Below are positions 52,601-63,305 of a stretch of DNA of 64,000 nucleotides, piece by piece (within the stretch, counting starts at the first letter, position 1; each line of letters starts with the position of its first letter). This stretch comes from Cyanoderma ruficeps (lineage: Eukaryota > Chordata > Aves > Passeriformes > Timaliidae). The stretch spans positions 411,485 to 475,484 of the forward strand of contig VZDJ01000301.1 in NCBI GenBank assembly GCA_008694505.1, given 5' to 3'. The notes beneath the pieces are model-generated. The model did no database searches. It had not been told where the DNA came from and was given only the letters and a program-made list of their open reading frames with translations. Position numbers and translations under genes: made by a program.

Positions 52601-52644
52601 CCAAGTACAAGTGCCCTGAAGGGGAGGAAAGCAACTAGGTCAGT
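43623..52644. other. Non-coding stretch, no gene recognised
   Basis: Nine kilobases with no exon I would defend. Frames of 151 codons (46015-46470, plus) and 158 codons (45383-45859, minus) look like chance. An acceptor-like TTTCTCTTGCAG at 48567 leads to only 17 open codons. A small GT repeat lies at 48067. A 16-base imperfect direct repeat of AAGACCTTGC(A/T)GAAC lies near 46420-46450. Confidence 0.55.
48067..48078 (+). repeat. (GT)6 microsatellite
   Basis: Six uninterrupted GT units. Confidence 0.8.
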
Positions 52645-53490
52645 CATAGAATCACAGAGAGGCTTGGGTTGGAAGGGACTATAAATGTCACCTAGTTCTA
52701 ACCTCCTTGCCATGGGACACCTTCCACTAGACCAGGTTGCTCAGAGCCCTGTCCACCCTGGCCTCAAACACTTCCAGGGATGGGACATCCACAGCTTCTC
52801 TGGGCAACCTGTGCCAGGGCCTCAGCACCATCACAGTAAAGAACATCTGATATCTAACCTAAGCTTACTCTCAGCTTAAAGCCTTTCCTCATTGTCCTGT
52901 CATTACACACCCTTGTAAAGAGTCTCCTCTCAGCTTTCTTGTCAGCTCCCTTCAGGTACTGAAAGGCTGCAATTAGGTCACCCTGAAGCCTTTTCTTTTC
53001 CAGGCTGAACAATCTAAATTCTCTCAGCCTTGTCTTATAGGAGAGGTGCTCCATCCCTCTGATCACCTTTGTGCCCTCCACTGGGCTCACTCCAACAGGT
53101 CCCTGTCCTTTTTATGTTGGAGCCCCCAGAGCTGGCTGCAGCACTGCAGGTGGGGTCTCAGCAGAGCAGAGGGGCAGAATCCCCTCCGTCCCCCCTGCTG
53201 CCCACTCTGCTTTGGATGCAGCCCAGGGCACAGCTGGGTCATGTCCTCCCATCCACCAGCACCCCCCAGTCCTTCTCCCAGGCCTGCCCTCCATCTGTTC
53301 CTGCCCAGCCTGGACTGATACCAAGGCCTGCCCTGACCCAGGTGCAGCGCCAGCACCTGGCCCTGTTAAATTCATGAGATTCCCCATGGCCCATTTCTGG
53401 AGCTTGTCCAGGTCCCTGTGGATGGCATCCTGTCCTTCAGGTGTGCCAACCTCCCTTAGTCTCAGATCTGAGGACAGAGTGCATCCTGGG
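52645..53490 (-). mobile_element. CR1-type LINE, longest copy in the window
   Basis: On the minus strand this holds about 850 bases of CR1: the last third of ORF2, the 3' UTR with the GTCTAGTGGAAGGTGTCCC block, the TTGGAAGGGAC-type segment, and a terminal ATTCTATG-like repeat at 52645. Order and spacing match CR1 throughout. It is truncated at its 5' side within ORF2 near 53490, where similarity to CR1 reverse transcriptase fades. CR1 is the dominant LINE of birds, and this degree of decay suggests an old, inactive insertion. It is in the same orientation as the copies at 13664 and 16286. Confidence 0.93.
52854..53490 (-). pseudogene. CR1 ORF2 (reverse transcriptase) C-terminal remnant
   Basis: The protein that CR1 uses to copy itself is still readable in pieces. 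Reading from 53490 down, VGTPEGQDAIHRDLDKLQKW corresponds to the region after the reverse transcriptase active site. LRPHLQCCSQLWGLQHKKDR lies in a second frame over about 53100-53170. Back in the first frame, VIRGMEHLSYKTRLREFRLF and RLQGDLIAAFQYLKG follow over 52920-53065. At least two frameshifts and an in-frame stop at 53112 break it. The catalytic YADD-type motif and the endonuclease domain are not present, being lost to 5' truncation. It is non-functional. Confidence 0.88.
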
Positions 53491-54726
53491 TCTGAGGGAC
53501 AGACGAGTGAGCTGCAGCCATACAGAGATCTTGCAGGAGATATTCTGACTTGTCTTTGGGGGTTGTCTGACTTCTGACAGATGAAGAAGGGCCAGCACAG
53601 AGGCCACATGCTTACAGTGGGGCTGCAAGGTAGAACATGAGCATCTACATCCCTCTCCACCCAGACAGGTCCTTTACTTTGTAAGGATGGCAGCAGCAAG
53701 TTTTACGTCTGGGAAGAGGCAGCAAAGAAATACTTTCTTGGAGTTGGGCAAACAGTTCAAGGAATGCAAAATCAACCAGCTGGAAGGACAGAGACTGAAA
53801 TCCTGTTATCTTTTCTCCTGAAACCAGAGCTGTGTTTGGAAATCTTTCAGACTGAAGAAATATAGAAGAAAATGCCATCATGTGTCCAGGCCACCGAGCA
53901 GGACATTATGAATCCATAGATACTGGGAGAAACATAAAAATGAAGTTTGAACATTGCAGTCAGACGTCTCAGAGCTCATGATTAAAATCCAGCCTCACTA
54001 AGAGCCACTCATTTTCCCTGCTGAATTGAAGTGCCTTTACCCAAGTTCCAGCACTGCTAAAGCCAGGCACTCTCCTCCCTCAGATCTCCTGGGGTGCCAA
54101 GCAGGAGCTGCTGTGGCCAAAGGATGAGCAAAGCCTCTCTGGTGGACAATGAGAGATGTTCCTGAGATAGCAGCTGCCTCCAGCTCTCTTCTACACTCTT
54201 GCATTTATCTACAGGATGGGTTTGTGGTGTTCAAACAGATGGGTTTTCCAAGCACCACTGCTTCTTTTAGGGATCACAATGCCTTTAAGAGCATCCAGGA
54301 AGGAGGCACAGCTTGGCACAACCGAGGGGCCTGCTCCAGGATGAAACAGACTCCTTGCAGAAACACCCCCAAACCTACTTGTAATGTCTGCCCAGTTTTG
54401 CCACCATCTCATTCCCAATTTTACTAACAAATAAAATGACTGGGCAAACATTGAAATTAGTTTGCCAGCTGGTTTGAGTATCTATTTCTGAAAACATCTT
54501 AATCTTCTGGAAAAGCTCATAATTTTTAATGCAGTTGTCGACACAGTCTTTTAGAAATTGGTACAAACACAGGCTTAAGGGTTTTTTAATACTATTCTTC
54601 TCTTTCATTGCAGATCAGAGGGCTAGAATTACTGTGGTTTTTAAGCATGACATGTATTTGCTTTTATAGAATGAAACTAAAATAGGACAAAAAAGCTTAA
54701 ATATTTACTAATGCTTTTCTTTACAG
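53491..54726. other. Non-coding stretch before the candidate exon
   Basis: This contains no transposon beyond the CR1. At 54613 there is a first strong acceptor (TTCTTCTCTTTCATTGCAG) followed by 23 open codons and a stop, with no donor. It lies 113 bases before the acceptor of the candidate exon. Tandem acceptors of this sort can be alternatives or decoys. Confidence 0.5.
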
Positions 54727-54897
54727 ATTGCAAATGGTTTTGTCACGACTGTACACCCAGGACTTCACTGTGTTCCACATGACGCCGTTAGCTGGGAACC
54801 CTGTGTCAGACTTTGGAGACATTTTGACAGGAAAAAGGTTTTCGTCTTCAAGTTTGCAAATCTTGGACCAGAAAATAAGTATTTGTGGTGTACCTTG
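54727..54897 (+). CDS. Candidate internal exon of an unidentified gene
   Basis: The block starts after TTACTAATGCTTTTCTTTACAG, where TACTAAT is an ideal branch-point sequence and the pyrimidine tract and CAG are strong. It ends at TTG|GTGAGA, a good donor. The length is 171 bases, exactly 57 codons, so skipping it would keep frame. Two plus-strand frames are open. Phase 0 gives residues starting IANGFVTTVHPGL and ending ENKYLWCTL. The other gives a more balanced sequence including VLSRLYTQDFTVFHMTP and NPVSDFGDILTGKRFSSSS, with codon choice (TAC, CAG, GAC, TTC, GTG) that looks coding. I favour the second. I do not recognise the protein family, the minus strand is open too, and no partner exon is visible within the window, so the introns would have to be long. 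Confidence 0.35.
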
Positions 54898-57800
54898 GTG
54901 AGAGCACTTTACTGATAACGCCACTCATATCACATTCTCATTCACGCTGACTTAGCAAAGCCATCCAATTCCACAGCTTCGCTACTGCTGAAATAATTTT
55001 AAGGAAGACCAGTTATAGTAGGTTTTCGGGCACTTGTCTGTAGGAGTGTTTTATTACACCCAGGTAGGAGTAGCCCAAGGGAGAAGAGCATCACTGGGTT
55101 TTGCCATCAACCTGAAACTCGTACTGCACTGGTTTTAAAAAGTTTGCAAAGCCACAGAAATTCCCAAGGACTTTCTGCAGGCAAAAAGAGTGAAGGCTCC
55201 ACTTCTCAGCCTCTCAGTATAGAATGCACTATCTTCACATATCCCAGCCACTGGTCTTAACTCTGGTACCAGTCCCTTTTACTCAAATGGTAATAGAAGT
55301 TAACTCCTATTGTCTGGGTCAAGAGGACAGTTCATTCTCTCATTTCCTGTATTAATACAATTTCCAGGCAGGAACTCACCAAGCCTGTGTGGCAGCGTTA
55401 GATGGGCATGCTCTGCACTGATTTAACATCAGTGTAATCTCAAAATAAACACATGGCTGGCCTTTCAGCTCCTCCTGATTCCTGCAGGACAGAATTGGCA
55501 TGAGGAGAGCAATTGCTATGACCCATACTTCCCTTACCACTCTTATCTCCTACACTTGAAACACATCTCCCAGTGACAGGGAAAAAAGCAGAGCTGGCTA
55601 AAAATGTTGCTGTTTTTAGAGCAGAGGGAAAAAGCAGCAACAACAACTAGAAATGCCAATTTTTCTGTCATTCATTAAAAACAAAAGGTCCCAAAAGCCT
55701 TTAATGCAAGAATCAGATTGTTTGAAGCAAAATCAGAAAACAGACTTCAGAAGCAATCTGGGAAAGAAAATGTGATATTTTTCAGAAAAAAAAAATGTTC
55801 TCAGATAGCATGGACTCTATTTGACTGTACAAACCACAGAGTCCAGGGCTTCTGGTACCCCAGAGGAAGTTCCCCAGCTCCATGCCAAGCTTCAGTGATT
55901 GCTAAAGAGCCCCAAAAGCAGAGTATTTATTTCATTCTGTTTACATGGAAGCTAAACCCCAGGCAAGTCCCACTGCAATAAAGCACAGTCAGGGAGATCA
56001 GTGATGACAGCCCTGAGGCTTCATCCCCCTCCATCGTGCGCAGCCTAGAAGAGCGCAGGGTCCCAGCCCAGAGCTGGGTGCTCTGGTGATGCTGCCTGTC
56101 AACACTGCAGCACTGCCTCTGTTTATGTCACAGCATAAAAATGGCCATGTAGAGGAACCAATTTTGGATGAGAATTAATGTATTTTGGCATTAAGCCAAG
56201 ACGTTCTTTGCTCATATGGCAAAAACTTCTCCAGCTTCTAAAATAGCTCAGGGCTGCTGGTCTACAGATTATACCACAGGGCCCAGCTTCATGCTGCAGG
56301 TGATGATTGAAAAAGCTGAGGAGCCTCTTGGTTACAGACAATGGAGCTTTGTCCATCCTGGCGAGGGTCAGGTTAGACTGGCACTTCACAGGAGAGGGAG
56401 GATGATGCCTTGGGAAGGAGCTGCAATTCAGTTCTGCTGTTCTGAATTACCGTCAGTAACACTGAGACTGCACCCAGAAGCCTGGCTGTTTGTTAGGACT
56501 GCACCGTGCTTAGCAATGTGCAAGTACAAAGTAGAATTGCATTCTCTGAAGAGTGCTTCTCATGCTTTTAAATAAAGACACTAAAGTCATACATTAATTC
56601 GTCTGAATCTCATTTATAAATCAAAATAATTATTTTATCAAGTGATGACAGGCAATAAGTGGCACAGGCTCTTGCCTTTCTCACTGCAAGATGAACCATT
56701 TTCCCTGGATTACAGCAAGATTTCCCTCACTCACTCTCCCCTCTCTCTAAAGATGCACTCCTCCTCTTCCTCCTGCATCCAGCACTGGAACACCAGCTGA
56801 GTGCTGGACCAAAGAACTCATGAAGACAAGGATTATGTTATCTACAGAGCACTGAAGAGTCTCCTCACAGTCTATACATCAGTTAAAAAAAAAAATTTAA
56901 AAAGAAATCTCATTTGCTGCAGCTCACAGCTTCAGCCTTTGCAGATACGGCCTAAATATCTGCTTGCACACACTTCACAGCAAGGCATCCCACCAGCCAA
57001 ATACATAATCCTTCCATTTAAAACCACCCACAAAGGAGGCACGTATTGAATCATTTTGGGGGCTGGCACAGGAGATCTGCATCTTGCTGGTTTCATTACC
57101 TTGAATAATAGCACAACAGATCTGTAAGTCACATTTAAATCGATTTTAAATTAATCCAAACCCTAGGTGTAAACATAACAAAATGTTGGATGAGAGAGTG
57201 TGTTTTAACCCATTTTTAGACCCCTTGTATTTCTGGGATAGCAGGCACTGAAAGCACAGGCGTCAGATGAAGGCAGGCCAGCACCTGATCCACTGCTGCA
57301 GTTTAAACAAGAGAGATTGTCCAGCCACCTGGAAAAAAAGAAAAGAGCCGAAATCCTGGATACAAACACCCAGCTGTAGAGGACAGACCTTCCTGGGCAT
57401 TTAAACCCTGGCTGTATTTAAGAACTCCTTAAAACAAATAATACACACCCACACCCCCAGCTGACCCACAGATCTGCAAAGCTGCCCTCATACAGACTCT
57501 GCTGCGTGGCTGATGTTGGAATAACCACCCTGGTGCTGTGTGTTTTTGCAATTCAAACAGTGGGAAATGCTGCTCTGTCCTTGTTAAAGCCTTTTTACAG
57601 CAGGGGAACATCAAATGCAGAGTATTCCTGCCTCTCACTGATGGAGAAACAAGGTTCAGCTTACTCTCAGTGCTCAAGAAATGGTGATACCAGTTGCAAC
57701 ATCTCTGCAAAGGGGCTGTAGTGGGGTACAGGTGGCTGAGTTAAAGGTGTTTTTCTGAGGAGATTAGGATTGAATTTGACCAATATTCCTAATATGAAAA

Positions 57801-59364
57801 TATTAGGCTACAGACGTTTCTCAACTTTGTGAAAGCTTTTCTCATACAAAATCTAAAACCAAACAAAACCCCATAAGTCTATAATTGGTGAAGAGGTCTC
57901 CTTCAGCAGTTCTCTGTGACATTGATACCAGCTGATAGAAACCATTGGGATAGCATAAACTTCAGGCCCTTCCAAAGCAATCATTCTGAAACACACCATT
58001 TTTCAGTCAATGAACTACTTTGCCTCCTTCCAAGGCCAAACTCTTATACAAAAAGGCAGAGAAAACTGGTACAACGCATTTTCTGGAAGCAACACTTTTC
58101 CAGGTGGAGGGCTTGTACTCCTAACAAATCAATGTTTCCACATCTCTAACCTTCAGCTGATCCCTCTCCTCCACTCTCTCATCATTCCAGCCCACAGCAG
58201 CCATCAGCAGATGGTTCCCAACGAGTTCCTGCCCTGCTGCCTGCATCCAGACAGCAGCCATGGAAGGGGGATTTCCTCAAAGCACATTTAAAATCCTTAG
58301 TGCTGCAGATGACAACAGTTGGAAGATGCATTTGTCATGTCAATCTTGTTATTCCCAGTACAGCACTGGGCTATCTCCCCACAGATGTTTTCTAATGCTG
58401 TTAGTTATTGCTTGTAGCACAAAATAATTTCAACTTTTCAACTGGCTCTGTACTGGTCTGGGAGTGAAGAAGTTACAGGAATGAATTCAACTAGCTGTGC
58501 CTGTGCAGGTCCAGGCATCCCTTCTCCTGACACCCCTTTCCATCCCAAGGGAAGCCAGCTGCCATTCTTTGTAATAACCAGAGATAAGATATTTCTCCAA
58601 ACTCTGGGGTTCCCCTATGTAAAATACATAAGAAAAGCAAATGAGATGTAAGGAGGTGATCTCTGCAGCTCGGGGGAAATCATTCCAACGATTAAATCTG
58701 TGCTGTGCCATCAGCTGAGCTTAGCACATTTCCACTGGTGCAGTCATTTATAGCTCCGGGGCTGCCACTGCCTGAGCACTGATGGGCATTTCCCAGCTGG
58801 GCTTGTGACCTGCTCAGCCCTTTGGGGAGCCCCTGTGCTGCTCCCAACTCCCTGCAGCTCAGCAACACGGGGGGGGTTCCCTCTCATGCTTGCAGACAAT
58901 GCTCCACCAGACACAGCTCATCAGAGAGGCAGGAGAGAATCAGGGAGCAGCAAGGGTTTCCCAGGGCCAGGGCAGCAACAGGGCACAGAGCAAACACAAG
59001 TGCTGGAGGCTCTGCAGGACTGTCTGGGTGCCTGTGCAGGAAAAGACCAGAAGATGTCCTGGCTGCTGCTGAACACTGCAGGTGGCTCTGGAGGCTGCCC
59101 ACTGAGAGCAGCACTGGGCAAAACCCACCCAGAAAGCTCCAAGCAGCTCCCTGGGCTGGGGAGTGCAGCTGTGGGGAGAAACCACTGCACTTCAGTGGGG
59201 TTAATTCAACCATCACAGGATTAACAACCACCAGCTCTGCATTATCGTGCCGTGAAAGCAGAGGTCAAATCTCTTCTCTAGATTTGGGACTGCTTGTCTT
59301 CAAATTTGTGGCAACTGAATCTGTGGTGTTCGGGGGCTTTACATGAATTTTTTTCCTTTTGCTT
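54898..59364. other. Non-coding stretch, no gene recognised
   Basis: A 119-codon plus frame (56216-56575) ends directly on an AATAAA hexamer but shows no coding character. GC-richer sequence at 58800-59200 carries several overlapping frames, up to 174 codons, on both strands, which I read as chance. A small perfect hairpin lies at 57788-57807 and a G8 run at about 58868-58875. Confidence 0.5.
57788..57807. repeat. Perfect 8-bp hairpin with GAAA loop
   Basis: CCTAATAT (57788-57795) and ATATTAGG (57800-57807) are exact reverse complements around GAAA, a GNRA-type tetraloop if transcribed from the plus strand. Confidence 0.65.
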
Positions 59365-59413
59365 CAATGATCATTGTGGGTCCCTTCCAACTCAGGACAT
59401 TTTATGACTTTAA
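59365..59413 (+). mobile_element. Short 3'-terminal CR1 relic
   Basis: TGATCATTGTGGGTCCCTTC and the following CAACTCAGGAC, then ATTTTATGACTTT, match the last 50 bases of the CR1 lineage also present at 13664-14040, including a decayed ATTCTATGATTCT end. Nothing of CR1 is recognisable upstream, so this is either an extremely 5'-truncated insertion or the surviving end of an older one. Confidence 0.75.
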
Positions 59414-59618
59414 AATCCCCTGAAAGTGTGTGCAAAACCTCAGATAGGCTGTTGTCTCACTGATGTACTCTCAGACTGCAATGTTTATGTAAGAACTTTC
59501 TGGCAAGTTTGAAATGTCAGTTAGTTCTCTTTAGTTTTGGATGAGGTTTCTTTTTGTTAATCTGAAAACTTATTGTAGAAGTCATGGTAATTTTTTTATA
59601 TATTCCTTCTCCGCACAC

Positions 59619-59674
59619 AAATAATCCTTTATATAAAGGATTATTTCATCATTATTATATCCTTTATATAAAGG
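59619..59674. repeat. 28-bp perfect palindrome and 14-bp partner sharing the same core
   Basis: Bases 59619-59646 read identically on both strands for 28 bases, centred on TTTATATAAA. Fifteen bases later the core CCTTTATATAAAGG recurs as a 14-bp perfect palindrome at 59661-59674. The two cores are exact copies in direct orientation. With no loop, the first could extrude as a cruciform. No terminal inverted repeats or target duplication typical of a DNA transposon were identified. Confidence 0.85.
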
Positions 59675-62022
59675 TTCTGTACTACTTTATGCCTCATTTC
59701 ATTTACTTCACAAGAAGAAAGGTGCTTTACAATAAAAATTTTCCTTCATCTTCTCCAAATAAGTGGTTTTCAGTAAGCATGAACTAATTTATTTCTTTTA
59801 ATGGTAGCCACTTACTTCTTCAAGACAAGGCCATCCATAGAAACTGCACATTCTATAAGACTCTAAATGCATTTCAGTAGAGAAGAAAGGTAGCTGCCTC
59901 TGCCTTGAAAACAATAATAATATTCTAACAATAAAATATATGTCTAAGCAAGAGCCAACTGACTTGAAGGATCACTGGTTGTAAAATCCAAAACACAAGC
60001 ATCAAAGGGCAGGAATAAAATGCCAGACTCCCCCAGGATCTGAAGGTTATTGCTACATCTCTCTGCATTAAGACATGCTCGTTACAGACTTAGGGAAGTC
60101 CCTCAGAATGGTAGCACCTATCTCCCCAGGTAGGAAATAGGCAAATAAGGCAGGCTGCAATATAGCCTTTATCTGGAGGATTTAAAACACTGGCAACTGT
60201 TTGCATGTGAGAACTGGAGTATTTTTATATTGCCTTTGTGGGAGACAAAGTGGATGAAATGGACTTGGAGGAAATTCCCCTGAAGTATTTTCTGTTACTT
60301 TGTGGCTTAGAACTATTAAAAGTTCTTGAATTCAGATGAGGGGATAAAAATATTAATCTTAAAGATTAATGACCACAGTTTCTCCTTAATAAGATCACAA
60401 CCACACTTTTGGGAAGTAAATGCAATTATAATTTTTTTGCGGGTAATGATACAAGCCACCTGAATAAGCCAAAATACTACTTGCTTAGATGAACCATAAA
60501 ATGATCTTTGAACTAAATCAGATTTAAACTGTCCCTCACACAAAAGTGCTACCAGACACGTACATTTAAGGGAAGCATTTCCCTTGGATACTCATCCTGT
60601 CCTGGTGCCAGCCCCGAGCCTGTGTCTCTGTGCACCAGGAGGGACAGAAGGCAGGAGGAGATGGGTCACTGGGAACTGGCCTGGCAGCCTGTGGTTCCTT
60701 CTCATTCTGGCACCCCCGGCAGCATTGAGCCTGGTGTGTGTGCAGGCAGACTGCCAAGCAGCTTCCCACAGGATCCCACAGGTTGGAGAGGGTGAAGCTT
60801 CTCCAGGCTCTGTAGCTGGCAGTGCAGGGACAGGAATGTCTCTGCACACCAGGGCGCTCCCGTCTGTGGGACACTCTGTGCTTGAGACAAAACCAGGAGA
60901 AACAAGAATTGCTCACCCTTGACTGAGCTGCAGCACCAACAGAGCTCCAGACCTGGCACATAGTGTATCTTCAAGGCAATAAAATAAACTTCATCCCTTG
61001 GCTGGGCTTCTGCAGCCCCTCATTCCCTTGAGAAAGAAGCTAAACTGAGCAGGAGCTTAGTATCAGCACAGAAAATAGATGGCTGTCTGAAAACAGACAC
61101 TAAGGCTGATTTTATTATATGGATAAAGCAGAGATCTCTGGCAATATAATGTTAAGATATTCTGAAAAAATCAAAGGTATCATATTTTAGGGGGAGTTTG
61201 TTCTACTGAATCAGGTGCTAGTCTGGGACTGAGGAGACCCTGATCCTACTCCCAGCTGCTCCTGGGGTCCTGGACAGCCCTCACTGGGGAAGGTCACAAC
61301 CCCTCAGCTTTGCTGCCCTGCCTCCATCGGCCTCTTCCACTTCAGCTGTAGGAGCACACAGGTAGGGATCCATTTCTATGCTTCATTAGGTGGTTATTTA
61401 GAGCTTAAATTAAACCTGTTGCCCTCAAAATAACAATAATTTATGACATACTCTGAACTGAGCCAGCCTAAGCAATATTGGATTAAAAATTCCCCAAACG
61501 TTTTATCCAGATTTTTTACCTGATTCTACCCAAGACACTTCTCATATCAATTGAATTACTCCTAATTTACACCAAGGAAAACATATTGAAATGCTGCTAC
61601 TCATAATTCTTATCAAGGTAGGGAAGACAGCTTGCTTTCAGCAAAATCAGGTTAAGGCATGGGCAGAGCTGTCCAGAAAGCCTTTCACTTCAATACAAAC
61701 CGAGGACAGTGGGCTCAGAGCCACCCCATTTTTCAGATTAGATGCTCAGTCTCCTTCCTTCCTCCTCTCACTAGAAAGATTTTATTTCAGATCAAATGTG
61801 TTTACAACCCATTTACCACTACAGAGAGTCTCTTTTTCAAACACGAAAATAAGGAATAAAAAGATCACATGCACCTTTTCTGGTGAGGTTTAAAAGTACC
61901 TGGAAGAAATACAAGCAGATGACACCTTTCCATTACCAGATCACTGCCTAAATACCTACTGCACTTACAGCATGTGCTGTGTTTATGAGCAGAGCCTCAA
62001 AAATTATTCAGAAAACAAAACC

Positions 62023-62035
62023 AAAAAAAAAAAAA
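62023..62035 (+). repeat. A13 homopolymer
   Basis: Thirteen consecutive A, without a recognisable retrocopy upstream. Confidence 0.8.
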
Positions 62036-63278
62036 CTGGAGGTCACTCTCCCAAAAATCAGAAACTGAGTCCTGATAAGATAAATGAACCCTGGGAACAT
62101 TTCTTGAGCTATGGAAACTATTCCTACACACAGGAGATGAATGACCCCACTTAACTCAGTGGGTGTTTTCTTAGCACAGAAAACAAGGAAAAGTGCAAGA
62201 AAAAGAAAAATATCTGTCAGAGACTGATTAAAAGCAATCTCTGATCTCTCTGTAGAATTAATAAAGTACGGAGTTATTTAGTTTCTGTCATTTCATTTTT
62301 AAACCCTTAAAATAAACAAGCACTATTGCTTATTCCATCCCTTCCTCCATCCTTTCTCTCCCTAATGCAAATCTCACCCTTTTCCTTTGTGTCCAAGGAA
62401 AAGCTCAGCAGCAGAGTTCAGCCATGAGCTCCAGCATCCATGGACAGCTCCTGAGTGCTGCCACACCAACATTCTCTTGTTTGGATTGAGATAACAACTA
62501 TTGGAGCATCTAATATGGCTTTAGGCAAACTATTCTAGGATTTGACTTACTAACAATCTATACATTATCTCTAGCTCAGGTTTAACTTCCAGCTTCCAGT
62601 TGTGACTCAAGAGCCTGGTTAAATCTGCTGCCACTCTGAGTTCTCTCCTAAAGACCAGTCAGTAAACTGTGCCCACCCTTGATTTGCCCTTGAACAGAGT
62701 CTTTAACCACTCCTGAGGACTCTTCAGCCTGGGGTCACCTCAACAGCAAATTTCTAGATGTTTTCCAGATTCTCGGGATCCTATGAAAATGCAGACACCA
62801 ACACCAGGAACAACAACAGCCTCAGAGGACCTGCAGAGATGATTTTGCTCAGCATTCCCAAGAACACACATCCATAACTGCACCTCAGAAGAATAATTGT
62901 ACTCAATACCTAATTGCTGCTTCAGGAGATTTTTGTTCCCCCCAGTGTCATTATTTTCAAGCTAATCTCCCATTCAGCATGCATGACCTCCCTTTCTTCC
63001 CCAGATCTGCCCTTCCTTGCAGCATCTCTCATACCTGCTCTTTAGATGGCCGCAATTTGCCAAGAAGGAAAAAGCCCTGCCTGTGTCTAATCTGTCAGGT
63101 CATCCCATCCTTCTGAAACTCTCCTTAGGCAGCGTTGCTGGCAGCACTTCCCTTGTTTTATTCCTCAGCCCACCACATTTCAACTGAAGGTTTCTTTACA
63201 TACAAAACCCAACCCCACGGCTGAGCTGTGGGCATCTCAGGAGGGTGAAGCAGGGCAACACCGAGTAACTTGCCATAG

Positions 63279-63305
63279 TATTTTATTCCATGATATTTTA
63301 TTCCA
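63279..63305 (+). repeat. 12-bp direct repeat with 15-bp period
   Basis: TATTTTATTCCA at 63279-63290 recurs exactly at 63294-63305, separated by three bases. Confidence 0.75.

Noticed and set aside
53112..53699. 195-codon minus frame
   Set aside because: Its lower half is the CR1 ORF2 remnant in and out of frame; the upper part is chance extension beyond the element.
58805..59346. Overlapping 139- and 174-codon plus frames and a 115-codon minus frame
   Set aside because: Three long frames in one GC-rich patch indicate low stop density, not a gene.
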